Shown one piece after another: positions 18,516 to 28,200 of a DNA stretch of 36,397 nt; positions within the stretch are counted from its first letter, which is position 1, and every line of letters begins with the position of its first letter. A model generated the notes under the pieces. It searched no databases and had not been told where the DNA came from. It saw nothing but the letters and a program-made list of their open reading frames with translations. The position numbers and the translations under genes are program-made. Where the stretch lies: positions 1-36,397 of the IMG/VR virus record IMGVR_UViG_3300029922_000183. One strand, written 5' to 3'. The stretch comes from a virus.

Positions 18516-18940
18516 AGACACACTGCAAGCTACTCGATGACATGGGGCTTGTATTTATCGGCAACGGTGCAATGGGCTATGGGATGGAACATGGTGCCCT
18601 GCGATGGGCTCCTGATTGGGTTAAACGGGCCATCTGTAGGGTATGGAATAAGGTGCATTGCGCCTACGCTGGTCATGACCAATTTGGATATGAGGCATAT
18701 ACCAGCCACGTTATATTCGGTGCTCCGGTATGCATTAACTGTTGTTCCAAGCTGAAGATTGACGGGCGGCACCCCACTCCAGAAGAGATTACAGTTCACA
18801 ATGAATTGTGCAGGAAGAACATGGAAGAATCAGAAGCTAAGTGGCGTCTGGAACACCCGGAGGATGCGGCTGAACATGACCGGCTGATGGCTGAGATGGA
18901 TGCCAATATAGAAACATGGCTGGCAGAAGCCGACGACTAA
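18512..18940 (+). CDS. hypothetical protein with cysteine pairs
   Basis: A 142-residue protein starting MKTHCKLLDDMGLVFIGNGA. The middle has NKVHCAYAGHDQFGYEAYT, then VCINCCSKLKIDGR, a probable zinc site from HC..H..CxxC. The C-terminus is a long charged helix (ESEAKWRLEHPEDAAEHDRL). It is the last gene before the virion block. No family is recognised. Confidence 0.65.
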   Translation: MKTHCKLLDDMGLVFIGNGAMGYGMEHGALRWAPDWVKRAICRVWNKVHCAYAGHDQFGYEAYTSHVIFGAPVCINCCSKLKIDGRHPTPEEITVHNELCRKNMEESEAKWRLEHPEDAAEHDRLMAEMDANIETWLAEADD

Positions 18941-19004
18941 GTGAAAAAATTCCTTCTTTTCAAGAATTACGCTACCGGGTTCTTAGAAGAGGGGAATACT
19001 TCGC

Positions 19005-20000
19005 ATGGTTACACTTACACAGGGAAAAACTTTAGGCTCAGGCGACCTGAACTTTTTAGTTAGGGACATTAGCGGAGCCCTTATAGACCCAGCCCTGATT
19101 ACTTACAGCATATTTCAGGTATCATCTCAAATTCCTGTCAAGGTTCGTGGGGCGTATGAGTACGACACTCTACAGCCTCAGAACCTCCTACAGCCTACGT
19201 ACACACCTCAGAACGCTGTCTTGGTGGGTCAGCCCCGAATGGTGCCCTCCAGAGCCTCTCAGGGGGCTTATTGGGTCAATATTACCATCCCTACGATGTG
19301 GAATGGTGTGTATCGGCTGGTTTGGTATCTAACTCAATATAAGGATCAGCCAGAGAATCAGGCATTTGAAGACTTTGTCGTCCAAAACGTGGACCCGGCA
19401 TCGAACTCTTTTGAAGCCCCTTCTTCCATTATTGCCCAAGCTCCCATCACGACAAACAAATACGCCCCGGCCATTATGTACGTTCGGGAACTCATCTCCG
19501 ATGAAAACCCCGACCGCAATTACCACTTTCGTCCGCCGACGCCGGGTAAGGTCGTCGCCGGGTACACTACTCGCGTGGGGTACATCTGGCTTGATTCCAC
19601 TATTCTTCGAATGCTTGACATTTCCATTTCTAAACTGAATACGTGGAACATCAAAAACTACTGGAATTGGACACTCGATACTATTCCAATTGACTGGGGT
19701 CGGTGTGCGGCTATTGGGGCAGCATCATCTTGCTTACTCAAGGAAGGCGCACGTTGGGCTGCTGACGAGTTCAGCTACAGTCTGAACGGCGTGTCTCTCG
19801 ACATCAACAAGGCCAACTTGTATCAATCCCTTGGACAGACATATCAACAGGAGTTTAATGAGTGGGCTCCTCTCATCACGGCTAACAGACCGTTCAGTGC
19901 GGGTCTCAGACAACAGAGATGGTTGCTAGGCGCTTTAGCTTGGTTAGCTATTCTTATCCCTCCTTTAGTTTCTGCGTTTGTCAGCAGTAGTGGTTGCTAG
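19005..20000 (+). CDS. putative virion structural protein
   Basis: A 331-residue protein starting MVTLTQGKTLGSGDLNFLVR. The first 130 residues look like a beta-sandwich (GVYRLVWYLTQYKDQPENQA ends it). The second half has WGRCAAIGAASSCLLKEGAR and WAADEFSYSLNGVSLDINKA, a pattern seen in phage neck or tail-associated proteins, and the end is strongly hydrophobic (WLLGALAWLAILIPPLV). GAGGGG lies upstream of the ATG. First gene of the virion block; exact role unknown. Confidence 0.6.
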   Translation: MVTLTQGKTLGSGDLNFLVRDISGALIDPALITYSIFQVSSQIPVKVRGAYEYDTLQPQNLLQPTYTPQNAVLVGQPRMVPSRASQGAYWVNITIPTMWNGVYRLVWYLTQYKDQPENQAFEDFVVQNVDPASNSFEAPSSIIAQAPITTNKYAPAIMYVRELISDENPDRNYHFRPPTPGKVVAGYTTRVGYIWLDSTILRMLDISISKLNTWNIKNYWNWTLDTIPIDWGRCAAIGAASSCLLKEGARWAADEFSYSLNGVSLDINKANLYQSLGQTYQQEFNEWAPLITANRPFSAGLRQQRWLLGALAWLAILIPPLVSAFVSSSGC

Positions 20001-20044
20001 ACTTCAAAACGAAAATTTTCACCTTTATTTAGGTGTGAAGAATT

Positions 20045-21346
20045 ATGATTCAACAGCTTCTTGTAATGAACAGTTCGTATATTGGCTCCCGTGACCTTTG
20101 GTGGATGGATGATGAGAAAGCCACGAAAGGTTACAACATCTATCGAGCTTTTGACTACCCGGTGAACTGGGTGAAGCTGAACGCTGCCCCATGGTCAGGT
20201 CATTTCTACCGCGACCAAGTGACTCTACAGCAGGTCACCTACACTGTGCAGGATTCTGATTGGCGGGATAAAGGCACGTTGGGTAAATGGGTGTTTCAGA
20301 TTCCTGACATCCCCTACGCCGACGTGGATAAAGGCCGTCCGTATGTCTCTAACAACCCTCAGGATGTTCAGGTGATTTTGGATGGGACGACCATCGTCAC
20401 TCCGGTGCAAGTGCAAGGGCTCGACCGAACCGTCTGGCTTCAGGCCGACAATGAACTCAAGCCGGGAGGTTACGTCTCAGACTTGGCTCCGGTGAGCACA
20501 GACGTTGTCTGGCGGACAGATTATTCAGGAATTCAAACCTTCCAAGTTGTCTACAACAAGCTGGCTAATTATGTGGACATTTACAGCGGAATGGTTCGTA
20601 CGTTTTACACCATAGTTCCGGTAGGTGCCACTGGGGAGCTTCATAAACCCGGAATCCCCGGCTCCAAGGTGGTCAACAGTCAAGAGGTTGATGAAATAAC
20701 GTGGGAGTATGCGGAGATGGTACGCCGCAACGAGTGGTTATTCGAGCAGGTTGGTGAGCCAGCGTATGTGATGTTCCGCAAAACTCGCGGTGAGTTGTGT
20801 GGTTGCCGTGGTCCCGAGACTGGCTTGGGAGCAGCCCGGACAGGATGCCCGATTTGTTTTGAGGTCGGTATTGTTGGCGGCTACTACGGGCCGTATGACC
20901 TTCTTTATGTTCCACCAGATTCCGCTATCACTCGTGAGCTAGATGAGGGCGGCGGTATCAAAGCGACTCGTGATAGCAAAAGCTATTTGACTCGAACTCC
21001 TATTATTCAGGATGGTGATCTTATCATTCGTCGCACGGGCGACCGGATGGTGGTGCATAGTGTCACGTATAAGTCCCCTCGTGGCATCCTCTTGCAGCAG
21101 GATTTTAACACTGAATTGCTGAAATGGGGCGACACCCGATACCTTATCCCTCTCAATACAGGCTTACCTACTTTGTACGACCCTGTTGTGAATAGAAATC
21201 CATTCCAAGGTCTTGACCCTAATAACCTTAATGGAAACGGGGAACCCCTTTATGACGCCCGTGTTCAGCCGGGTAAACCTGTATGGGAGAATCAGGCCGA
21301 GATTCCAATTGGTCGGACGGTAACGTTCGGACGTATAATGTCGTGA
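20045..21346 (+). CDS. putative virion structural protein with zinc site
   Basis: A 433-residue, aromatic, beta-rich protein. It opens MIQQLLVMNSSYIGSRDLWW. The centre has a TRGELCGC and CPICFEVGIVGGYYGPYDLL pair of cysteine knuckles, as in some phage baseplate or neck proteins where a CxC..CxxC site precedes GGYYGP. AGGTG lies 10 nt before the ATG, within a short hairpin formed by TTCACCT and AGGTGTGAA. Position supports a structural role; the exact one is unknown. Confidence 0.6.
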   Translation: MIQQLLVMNSSYIGSRDLWWMDDEKATKGYNIYRAFDYPVNWVKLNAAPWSGHFYRDQVTLQQVTYTVQDSDWRDKGTLGKWVFQIPDIPYADVDKGRPYVSNNPQDVQVILDGTTIVTPVQVQGLDRTVWLQADNELKPGGYVSDLAPVSTDVVWRTDYSGIQTFQVVYNKLANYVDIYSGMVRTFYTIVPVGATGELHKPGIPGSKVVNSQEVDEITWEYAEMVRRNEWLFEQVGEPAYVMFRKTRGELCGCRGPETGLGAARTGCPICFEVGIVGGYYGPYDLLYVPPDSAITRELDEGGGIKATRDSKSYLTRTPIIQDGDLIIRRTGDRMVVHSVTYKSPRGILLQQDFNTELLKWGDTRYLIPLNTGLPTLYDPVVNRNPFQGLDPNNLNGNGEPLYDARVQPGKPVWENQAEIPIGRTVTFGRIMS

Positions 21347-21365
21347 CCCCTAGAATTTCTCAACT

Positions 21366-21491
21366 ATGACTCCCTACTACAGGAAGTATCCCAGCACGGC
21401 GTTTGTCGATTTCCACTCCGACAAAGCTAAGAAGTATGAATACGGCCCCTGTATCAGTCACACCTTGGGATTTAGAGCTTGTGGAAAATGA
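21366..21491 (+). CDS. small hypothetical protein
   Basis: Forty-one residues: MTPYYRKYPSTAFVDFHSDK, then AKKYEYGPCISHTLGFRACG. It starts 19 nt after the previous stop. Its TGA lies next to the AAGGA ribosome site of the next gene. The next gene's frame could instead extend back over it to 21403 or 21436, so only one of the two readings is likely real. Confidence 0.4.
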   Translation: MTPYYRKYPSTAFVDFHSDKAKKYEYGPCISHTLGFRACGK

Positions 21492-21504
21492 AGGAACAAA
21501 ACCT

Positions 21505-22029
21505 ATGACCGCTACCGCTTCGATGATTGAAAATTTGGCTAAGACTGCACGCATCCTGTGTGAAGACGAAGAAGTAAACTCTGACTCTACACTTCAAGCG
21601 ATTGTTGGCGACCCGTCAGACTCTCGTTCTTCCACGTTTGTCCAGTTCAAGCCGAATCCCGGCACTATGCAACTCCCCAACCCGCTATCTCCGATTGAAG
21701 GGGATGAGATTTTCTTTGCGTATATGATTCCCGGCTCCCGCTTTCAATCTCATGATGGTTCCGAGTGGATGATTCAGAACTATGTTAACCCAGATGAGAT
21801 TGAGATTTACAATGTATGGTACCCATCGGTTCAACCCATTGTATCTCTCAATGACGTTCGCCGTTCCATTCATCAGTGGACTAGCCCGATAACACAGACG
21901 GTACCGCCTCCACCTCCGGGTGTCGATTACGGTGCTCTGCCTGTCAAGATTGTTGACGGGCCTGAGCGTTATGGTGCTGGCGACCAGATTACCGACTATC
22001 AGAAAAATGACGGTGGCGGTGGCTGGTAA
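21505..22029 (+). CDS. putative virion-associated protein
   Basis: A 174-residue protein from ATG 21505 (AAGGA 8 nt upstream); ATG 21436 in frame would add 23 residues. After a helical start (TATASMIENLAKTARILCED) it becomes beta-rich (DEIFFAYMIPGSRFQSHDGS, then WMIQNYVNPDEIEIYNVW) and ends with a proline run and GGGGW. No family is recognised. The position between structural genes suggests a minor virion or assembly role. Confidence 0.55.
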   Translation: MTATASMIENLAKTARILCEDEEVNSDSTLQAIVGDPSDSRSSTFVQFKPNPGTMQLPNPLSPIEGDEIFFAYMIPGSRFQSHDGSEWMIQNYVNPDEIEIYNVWYPSVQPIVSLNDVRRSIHQWTSPITQTVPPPPPGVDYGALPVKIVDGPERYGAGDQITDYQKNDGGGGW

Positions 22030-22395
22030 ATGGGTGCCTTGGGCAAAAAACTCCGCACAATAGAAGGCGGCATTCTCGCTTTTTGTTGCCCCGGTTGTGA
22101 GGAGTGCCATGGTGTAAGTGTAAGCGGGGATCACCCTGTATGGGGGTGGAATGGGAGCGTGGATGCTCCTACTTTCACCCCCAGTATTTTGGTGCGTTCG
22201 GGACATTATGCTCCGAATGGTGTTACCAATAGCTGCTGGTGTACCTATGACGCGGAGCACCCGGATCATCCCTCTGGTTTCAAATGCAAGGTGTGCCACA
22301 GTTTTGTAACAGATGGGAAGATTCAGTTCCTCTCCGATAGTACGCACAAGCTTTCTGGACAGACTGTAGAGATTCCTGACTGGGATACGTGGTAA
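22030..22395 (+). CDS. DUF6527-like protein
   Basis: A 121-residue protein with two cysteine knuckles in FCCPGCEECHGV, then a WGWNGSVDAPTFTPSILV block, then CKVCHSFVTDGKIQFLSD and THKLSGQTVEIPDW. The WxWNG...PTFTPSIL...CHSFVxDGxIxFLxDxTHxLxGQTV frame is that of DUF6527, found in many phages, function unknown. It starts directly after the previous stop. Confidence 0.8.
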   Translation: MGALGKKLRTIEGGILAFCCPGCEECHGVSVSGDHPVWGWNGSVDAPTFTPSILVRSGHYAPNGVTNSCWCTYDAEHPDHPSGFKCKVCHSFVTDGKIQFLSDSTHKLSGQTVEIPDWDTW

Positions 22396-22427
22396 CTTAA
22401 CTTTCCTCCTCTAGGGTAGAGGCGTCT

Positions 22428-22889
22428 GTGTTCATATACAAAGTCACCAATAAGCTAAATGGTAAGGTCTACATCGGGAAGACTGTGCGTCCAGTTGACG
22501 TGCGGTGGGCACAGCATCTTTGGTTTGCTAAGATGGGTGGCGGGTGTCCTTATCTGGGTGCAGCCATACGTAAGTATGGTTCAGAGGCGTTTGAAGTAGA
22601 GCAACTAATTCAAGCTATAAGTGAAGACGAACTAAATAAGATGGAGAAGGGGTTCATCCAACAGTTTCAGTCGTACCGCCGAGAGTTAGGTTACAACTTG
22701 ACTTTGGGACAAAAGATACAAAATGCAAACTCTAAGACTTATGAATTTCTGTCCCCGACGGGGGGCACAGTTGTCATTACTAACTTGAAGGCATTTTGTC
22801 TGGAACAGGGGCTAAATGCTTCTCACATGAATTCAACCTATCATGGAAGTCGTAAACAGCACAAGGGGTGGACAAGATGCTCGATTTAA
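22428..22889 (+). CDS. GIY-YIG homing endonuclease
   Basis: A 153-residue protein starting at GTG with AGAGG 5 nt upstream. The N-terminal FIYKVTNKLNGKVYIGKTVR is a clear GIY-YIG core, with RWAQHLW (catalytic Arg) and MEKGFIQQFQSY (Glu). The C-terminal part has the sequence-reading SPTGGTVVITNLKAFCLEQG and HKGW pattern typical of phage homing endonucleases. It sits between a DUF6527-like gene and a structural gene and overlaps the latter by 13 nt, so insertion probably targeted this junction. Confidence 0.92.
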   Translation: MFIYKVTNKLNGKVYIGKTVRPVDVRWAQHLWFAKMGGGCPYLGAAIRKYGSEAFEVEQLIQAISEDELNKMEKGFIQQFQSYRRELGYNLTLGQKIQNANSKTYEFLSPTGGTVVITNLKAFCLEQGLNASHMNSTYHGSRKQHKGWTRCSI

Positions 22890-24502
22890 CTGGGGCTAAC
22901 CTCGTATCGTACCTCATGCGTGTTATTCGGGACTCTGTATCTCGAAATCCAAGGTTTAATCAATCCCTCGGTGAAGTTACATTCCAATCTAACAACATGA
23001 TTCAGTATCGCGATGTGCAGATTACTGTTCGTGATGTTAGCACCTCCGGTAATAGACTCAGCCCCGATTATTTTGTTTGTAATCAGTATGGTAGAGCCCT
23101 TGTTGCCAAGGTTGAAAACAAAGAAGGTACCTTCATTGAGTGGATTAAGGAAACGGATGTCACGGGGCAAACCCCGGTCTCCGGAGTCTACTATTTCAAC
23201 GTCAATGCGGTGAATGAAAAGACCAACGATGTTGATTTAACGATCCATAAGTTCCGCTGGGTTGAAGGCAAATATTACAATGCAGTCGGCTCTATCGCTT
23301 ACCTGAAAAGTGGCATTGACGGTACCACTCTCACCGCCAAAGATTTGGCAACAGGGGACACCGTCGCCATCGAAGGGTTTGTAAATTATGTCATTCTTAC
23401 CGTCCCGACTCAAACCCTTCAACTCTATTATGCCGACGATACCCCTCTTGTTCCTATGACAGATTTTTGGTACCAACGAGCCAGTTCAGAGGTGATTATT
23501 CAAAGCACATTGGGAGGTGCGGAAGTAGCCAACATTCCCGGCCAGTGGGTGTCTTTCACATTGTTCGATCAAGACAATTATCAGCTTCAAAAAAACAGGG
23601 ATTGGCAGTATTTCGGAAAAGGGTTCATTCAGTTAGGTCAGTGGAGCCCAGCGGGGAGCACCATCACGGCGAACATTGTTCAGAAGGTTGACCCCTCAAC
23701 TGTATCAGGTACCAACCCAGAGAATATCCTTCATCTTGGTGTCGGCCCTAACGAAAGTCTAGCCCCCGGACAAGTGTTCATCCATACAACTGAGGGTGAC
23801 TGGTACGATGCAACGGTCAACGCCGATGGCACGGTAACGCTGCCCCAACTCCTCAAACCCGGTGAGTGGGTTCGTTGGGAGGTTCGTATCGACGCAGGTC
23901 AAACCACCTGTCGAGGAAAGAAGTTCGCCATCAATGGGTTCTGGCAAACATACACAGACCTGCAAGGAACTCTTCAATATTATCTCGACCCCAGCACTCA
24001 ACAACGTGTTGATGCTTTTCCCGGACTAGCCGTTGCCATGGGAGACGCTGTTGTGGCCGGTGACCAAGCAGCCCTCATCGTGAGTCCAACTACAACTGAG
24101 ACATATGAGGTTTATGGCTCCAAGGAGAACTTGGATTTCACACTAGACTTTCGTTCTAATGACCTTCAGACATCCTCTGATTTAAGTGAGTTGCTCAAGC
24201 AGCAGCTTTTGATTATGCGTCGGCAGAATATGGAAGCTGATGGCATTACTATTTTTGAGGCGCGGCGGTCGTATCGTGGTCAGCAACGTGACATGTCAGG
24301 AACTGCACCTATGTTTGTTTATAGCGTTTCCATTTCAGCTTCGGCTGATTGGAAGGTTTTTATACCCAAAGTGACCCGAGTGACCTCTTTCGAGATTAGC
24401 GATACAGCGGCTATTCCTGATTTCCAAGGGAAACTGGAGATGACGCCTCGGGTTTCGGCACTTGGCTCTACGCGATTTCAATTTATTAACCACTACTCGT
24501 GA
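22877..24502 (+). CDS. putative virion structural protein
   Basis: A 541-residue protein. Start ATG 22877 has AAGGGG 8 nt upstream within the endonuclease gene; the in-frame GTG at 22868 is less likely. It starts with a short helical segment (MLDLTGANLVSYLMRVIRDS) and is beta-rich thereafter, with a region YYADDTPLVPMTDFWYQRA and an end SLEKQQLLIMRRQNMEAD-like helix before a final beta part. Size, composition and location fit a neck, baseplate or fibre-associated protein. No family is recognised. Confidence 0.55.
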   Translation: MLDLTGANLVSYLMRVIRDSVSRNPRFNQSLGEVTFQSNNMIQYRDVQITVRDVSTSGNRLSPDYFVCNQYGRALVAKVENKEGTFIEWIKETDVTGQTPVSGVYYFNVNAVNEKTNDVDLTIHKFRWVEGKYYNAVGSIAYLKSGIDGTTLTAKDLATGDTVAIEGFVNYVILTVPTQTLQLYYADDTPLVPMTDFWYQRASSEVIIQSTLGGAEVANIPGQWVSFTLFDQDNYQLQKNRDWQYFGKGFIQLGQWSPAGSTITANIVQKVDPSTVSGTNPENILHLGVGPNESLAPGQVFIHTTEGDWYDATVNADGTVTLPQLLKPGEWVRWEVRIDAGQTTCRGKKFAINGFWQTYTDLQGTLQYYLDPSTQQRVDAFPGLAVAMGDAVVAGDQAALIVSPTTTETYEVYGSKENLDFTLDFRSNDLQTSSDLSELLKQQLLIMRRQNMEADGITIFEARRSYRGQQRDMSGTAPMFVYSVSISASADWKVFIPKVTRVTSFEISDTAAIPDFQGKLEMTPRVSALGSTRFQFINHYS

Positions 24503-24505
24503 CCT

Positions 24506-24646
24506 GTGAAATTTTTCAAGAGAGACCAAGCAAAAAGTCTACACGCAAGTGGACTTTCACTTTCAGCTATAGCAGAGCAAATAAATATGTCGATGACATT
24601 TGTCCGTCGCCATATCAAGTTTAAGGAAGGCATGTATGCCAACTAA
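24506..24646 (+). CDS. micro-protein with helix-turn-helix
   Basis: Forty-six residues from GTG 24506, 3 nt after the previous stop: MKFFKRDQAKSLHASGLSLS then AIAEQINMSMTFVRRHIKF. The segment AKSLHASGLSLSAIAEQINM with SMTFVRRHIK is a resolvase/MerR-like helix-turn-helix. It overlaps the start of the next gene by 11 nt. It may be a tiny DNA-binding regulator, or a detached homing-endonuclease DNA-binding tail. Confidence 0.55.
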   Translation: MKFFKRDQAKSLHASGLSLSAIAEQINMSMTFVRRHIKFKEGMYAN

Positions 24647-25166
24647 GAAAGTATATCGTTGTGAACCTTGCAACTTTGAATACGAGCACCTTTCATTTGG
24701 AACCAAGTGGGACAAAGCGGTTCCTCCTTGCTCCGTTTGTGGAAAGGCTATGACTTACGAAGAGCCGGAGATTAGCGAAGACTATGTGTACAACTGTTTG
24801 ACTGAGACGTGCAAGATCACATTTAGTGTGGAGCACTTAACAGGACAGGCACCTAAAACGTACCCATGTCCTCTGTGTAGTGTACCTGCCCCAAAGAAGC
24901 TTGAAGGTTTTGCCATCGTTCATGGGAAAACTATGAACAAGGGCGCGAGTGTGGACGTGGCGATTGGTCGATCCGCAGAGGAAAGATGGGGTCGAATTCA
25001 CGAACGTAAAGCGGTTCGTGATAAGTTTCGCAAGGAAACGGGGACACAAGCATTATCCATCACTGAAAGTAATGGACAGGTGTTTGGAAAACCTATAAAG
25101 GATGGACGTTTGGCAGAGGTTGAAGCAACATCAATGCCTAAAATTCCATTAAACAAGAATAACTAA
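24636..25166 (+). CDS. zinc-ribbon protein (FmdB-like)
   Basis: A 176-residue protein with YRCEPCNFEYEHL...PPCSVCGKAM at the front, a zinc ribbon of the FmdB type, then a second CxxxxC site (YNCLTETCKITF) and a third CPLCSVPAP. The helical end has AEERWGRIHERKAVRDKFRK. AAGGAAGG lies 5 nt before ATG 24636. Similar zinc-ribbon proteins sit next to sheath genes in other large phages. The role, perhaps in assembly or regulation, is unknown. Confidence 0.65.
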   Translation: MPTKKVYRCEPCNFEYEHLSFGTKWDKAVPPCSVCGKAMTYEEPEISEDYVYNCLTETCKITFSVEHLTGQAPKTYPCPLCSVPAPKKLEGFAIVHGKTMNKGASVDVAIGRSAEERWGRIHERKAVRDKFRKETGTQALSITESNGQVFGKPIKDGRLAEVEATSMPKIPLNKNN

Positions 25167-25223
25167 GAAAAATTTGGACTTTGGTTTTCTCAGATTGAAG
25201 TCCATTTTAGACTGGAGCACCTC

Positions 25224-28200
25224 ATGGCGTTGTTTGGTTCGTATGCACCCCCCGGAGTTTACACAAGCGTGATTATTTCAGGCGGCGGGCAGCCGCTGTT
25301 CGGTTCCGCTCGTATCCCCGTCATTATTGGTGAGGGTCAACAGTCCTTCACTCAAAACAATGTGGAACTGTTTCGTGGCTCCTCCGCAGTCGCTGATCCC
25401 CAAGCAGTCAATGAGAATCTGTCTGACCAAGTCACCGGCACAACAAACACCTTTACCACAACTTATTTCCCTGTGGTTAACAGCGGTGGTACCGGCACAG
25501 TAACCACTGACCCCACACAGATTCAGGTAACAGTAGACGGCGTCCCAGCCACAGTAATTTCTTTGAATGGTACGACTGGTTCGTTTGTTCTGCAAGACAT
25601 TCCTGCTCTAGGAAGTAACCTTGTGGCAACCTACTACTTCCTGCGTGGCGATACCCTCATCTCCAATGAGAACTTGGCCCCTCAGATTCCGGTTTTCGCC
25701 AGTCTCACTGTCTCAGGAGCTTCATCCTCTTCAATCATCCTCGGTACAACGCTTCCCGGTGCCGTGGGTAACGAAGTCTCTCTCCAACTGGTCAGCACGG
25801 GTCCGGGTGTCACTGATTCTCTAGCAGTCTCAGGGTATGGCACCAACACCATCGTCATCAATATTCTGAAGACAGACTCTACCACAAGGACTGTTGTTGA
25901 TCTTCACAACCTTGTTGAAGCGGGTATTCTTACCCTCTCCGCTGGGTACCTTACAGCCACGACTCCGGTTGGTACTGGAGCCTTGTCCACTTTGTCTACT
26001 ACTCACCTAACTGGTGGGGCTGGCCCGAACTCCAACACTCAGTTCCAAGTCCATAATCTTCCAATTGTGGATGGTACAAACGGCGGTGTTGTGACTACAA
26101 GCCCAGCAAAGGTTACCGTAAAGGTCAATGGAGTCGCGGTCGCAGTTTCGGCTGTCGATGGTGCGGCTGGTTTGGTGACTCTTGTTAACCCGGTACCTTC
26201 TACTACTTCCACCTTTACCATCACGTACTTCACAAACACCTATCAGAACACCTACGATTTGCTACCGGCTAGTAATGTTGCCAGCATCGTTGAGGTTGGC
26301 CTCGGCCCAAATCGTGCTGACTTCATTCAGGATGTGGATTACGTGTTGGGTACTGATTCGAACGGCAATCCAATTCTCAACTGGGGCGCTTCGACCTCGA
26401 CTACAGTAGGAACCTCAAACTCCGCTGACACTACACCATTCGGCCCTGCCGACATCGTCACCACCTTGGTGGATGAACATGTGTACTTGCAGTTCGCTGG
26501 TACAGGCAACGGTAATACGGCGGTCTTCACACTTCCTGATGTTCCAACAGATGGTAGTGGTTTAGACAACCCGACTGACAACCCGAATCTAATTCAGGTT
26601 TATGTTGGCACCAACCCCTACCTTGCATATCAGGCCGGTGCGGTAAAGGTTGCTCGTGTGAACGGCGCTTCGGCACAGGTCACTTTGTACAATATCCCTT
26701 CTGCTGGAAGCTATGTATATGCCAGCTACTATCGCAACACGTTGAATGACCACAGCTACACATTGAGCGTTGTCAATGCGGCTCAGTCTGGTCAGGGCAC
26801 TTACACAATTGCCAACGAGCTTGGTTATATCCTCCCTGTGGTTGCCAACAGCACCAACACGGTAGCAGCTTCCAACTTCGCAACAACCGGCATTGTCTAT
26901 CCACATGCGTTCTCGGATGCATGGGACGAGCCCAATGCTCCGAATGAAACCATCACTCTGACATTCAACAATGACGGTTCGACCACCACACCCGGTGTTC
27001 AGGCATCATTGATTACGCAGGGTATCACTTTCACCGCCACTACAACGGGGACAAGCGGCAACTCTGTAACCATCGCGTTTACTAGCGTTGGTTCTGCTGA
27101 TTCGGCAGCTATCACAGGGGGTGGCACCAATGCCCTAACAGTGGACATCACAACATCAGGTTCTGCAACCCGTACAACTGCTCAAATTGTGGCTTTGTTT
27201 GGTACCTACCCACCAACTACAACGGGAGGTGGCATAATCACCGCGACGGGTGGTTCATCGAGCAATGCAGCAATCGCTTCTCTTCTGCACTTGGCTGGTG
27301 GTATAAACCCAACCTCCGTCCCCTACACGCACAGCTATGCTGTTACCTCTTCCTTGGGTTCCAGCGGATCACACGGTACTGGGTACCTTGACCAGACATA
27401 CATCGACGCCACCACAGGCTTTAAGGTGACGATTGTCAACCCTGCTGATGCCTTGGGCTTTGGCTACACACAACTGCCTTCTCCTCAGTACGCTTTCGCA
27501 CCGGCAGACACACTCACTTTCACGACCAGCCAGTCCACTGTACGATACACGGGCTCTACTTACGTTCCGTTCGGACCTGCTCAACCCAACAACTTGATTG
27601 CCATCCCCGGCTTGACCACCAGTGTCGTTACGACCTTCGGTGCGTCTACGGGTGACACAGCAATTGTCAACACCTATAACAAGTCGGGCAGCGGTCCTAC
27701 AGTCGGTGAGTTCTACTACGTGACATTTACAGTAGCCAAGACCGCCGCTGATATGGCGCTCCAACTGTTCGACAATGAAGCGGATGCCTACACGGTTTAC
27801 GGTCAGCCAAGTGTGGTCAACCGCCTCTCCTTGGGTGTCCAGTTCTTGGTTGGTAACGGGGCTAACGTATTCGGTTGCATTCAGGTGCCTCAGCAACCCG
27901 GATTGAACACTGCGTCAGATGCAGATTTCATCTCGGCTATCCAATCGCTGACAACGAATCTGCCGGGTTACACAAAGAAGGCAGATGTTATTGTTCCTCT
28001 GAGCACAAGCCCCACGGTTCACCAGTTCTTGAGCCGCCAGCTTATCACTCAGGCCACCGCCCGTTACAAGGGTGAGGGTATCGGCTTTGTTGGTTACAGC
28101 CAATACACAACTTCAACTCAGGCCATTACCAATGCACAGGGCTTGGCAAACGGTCGTATGATTGCTATCGGCAACCCGGTTGCTGGTGTTCAGATTACGA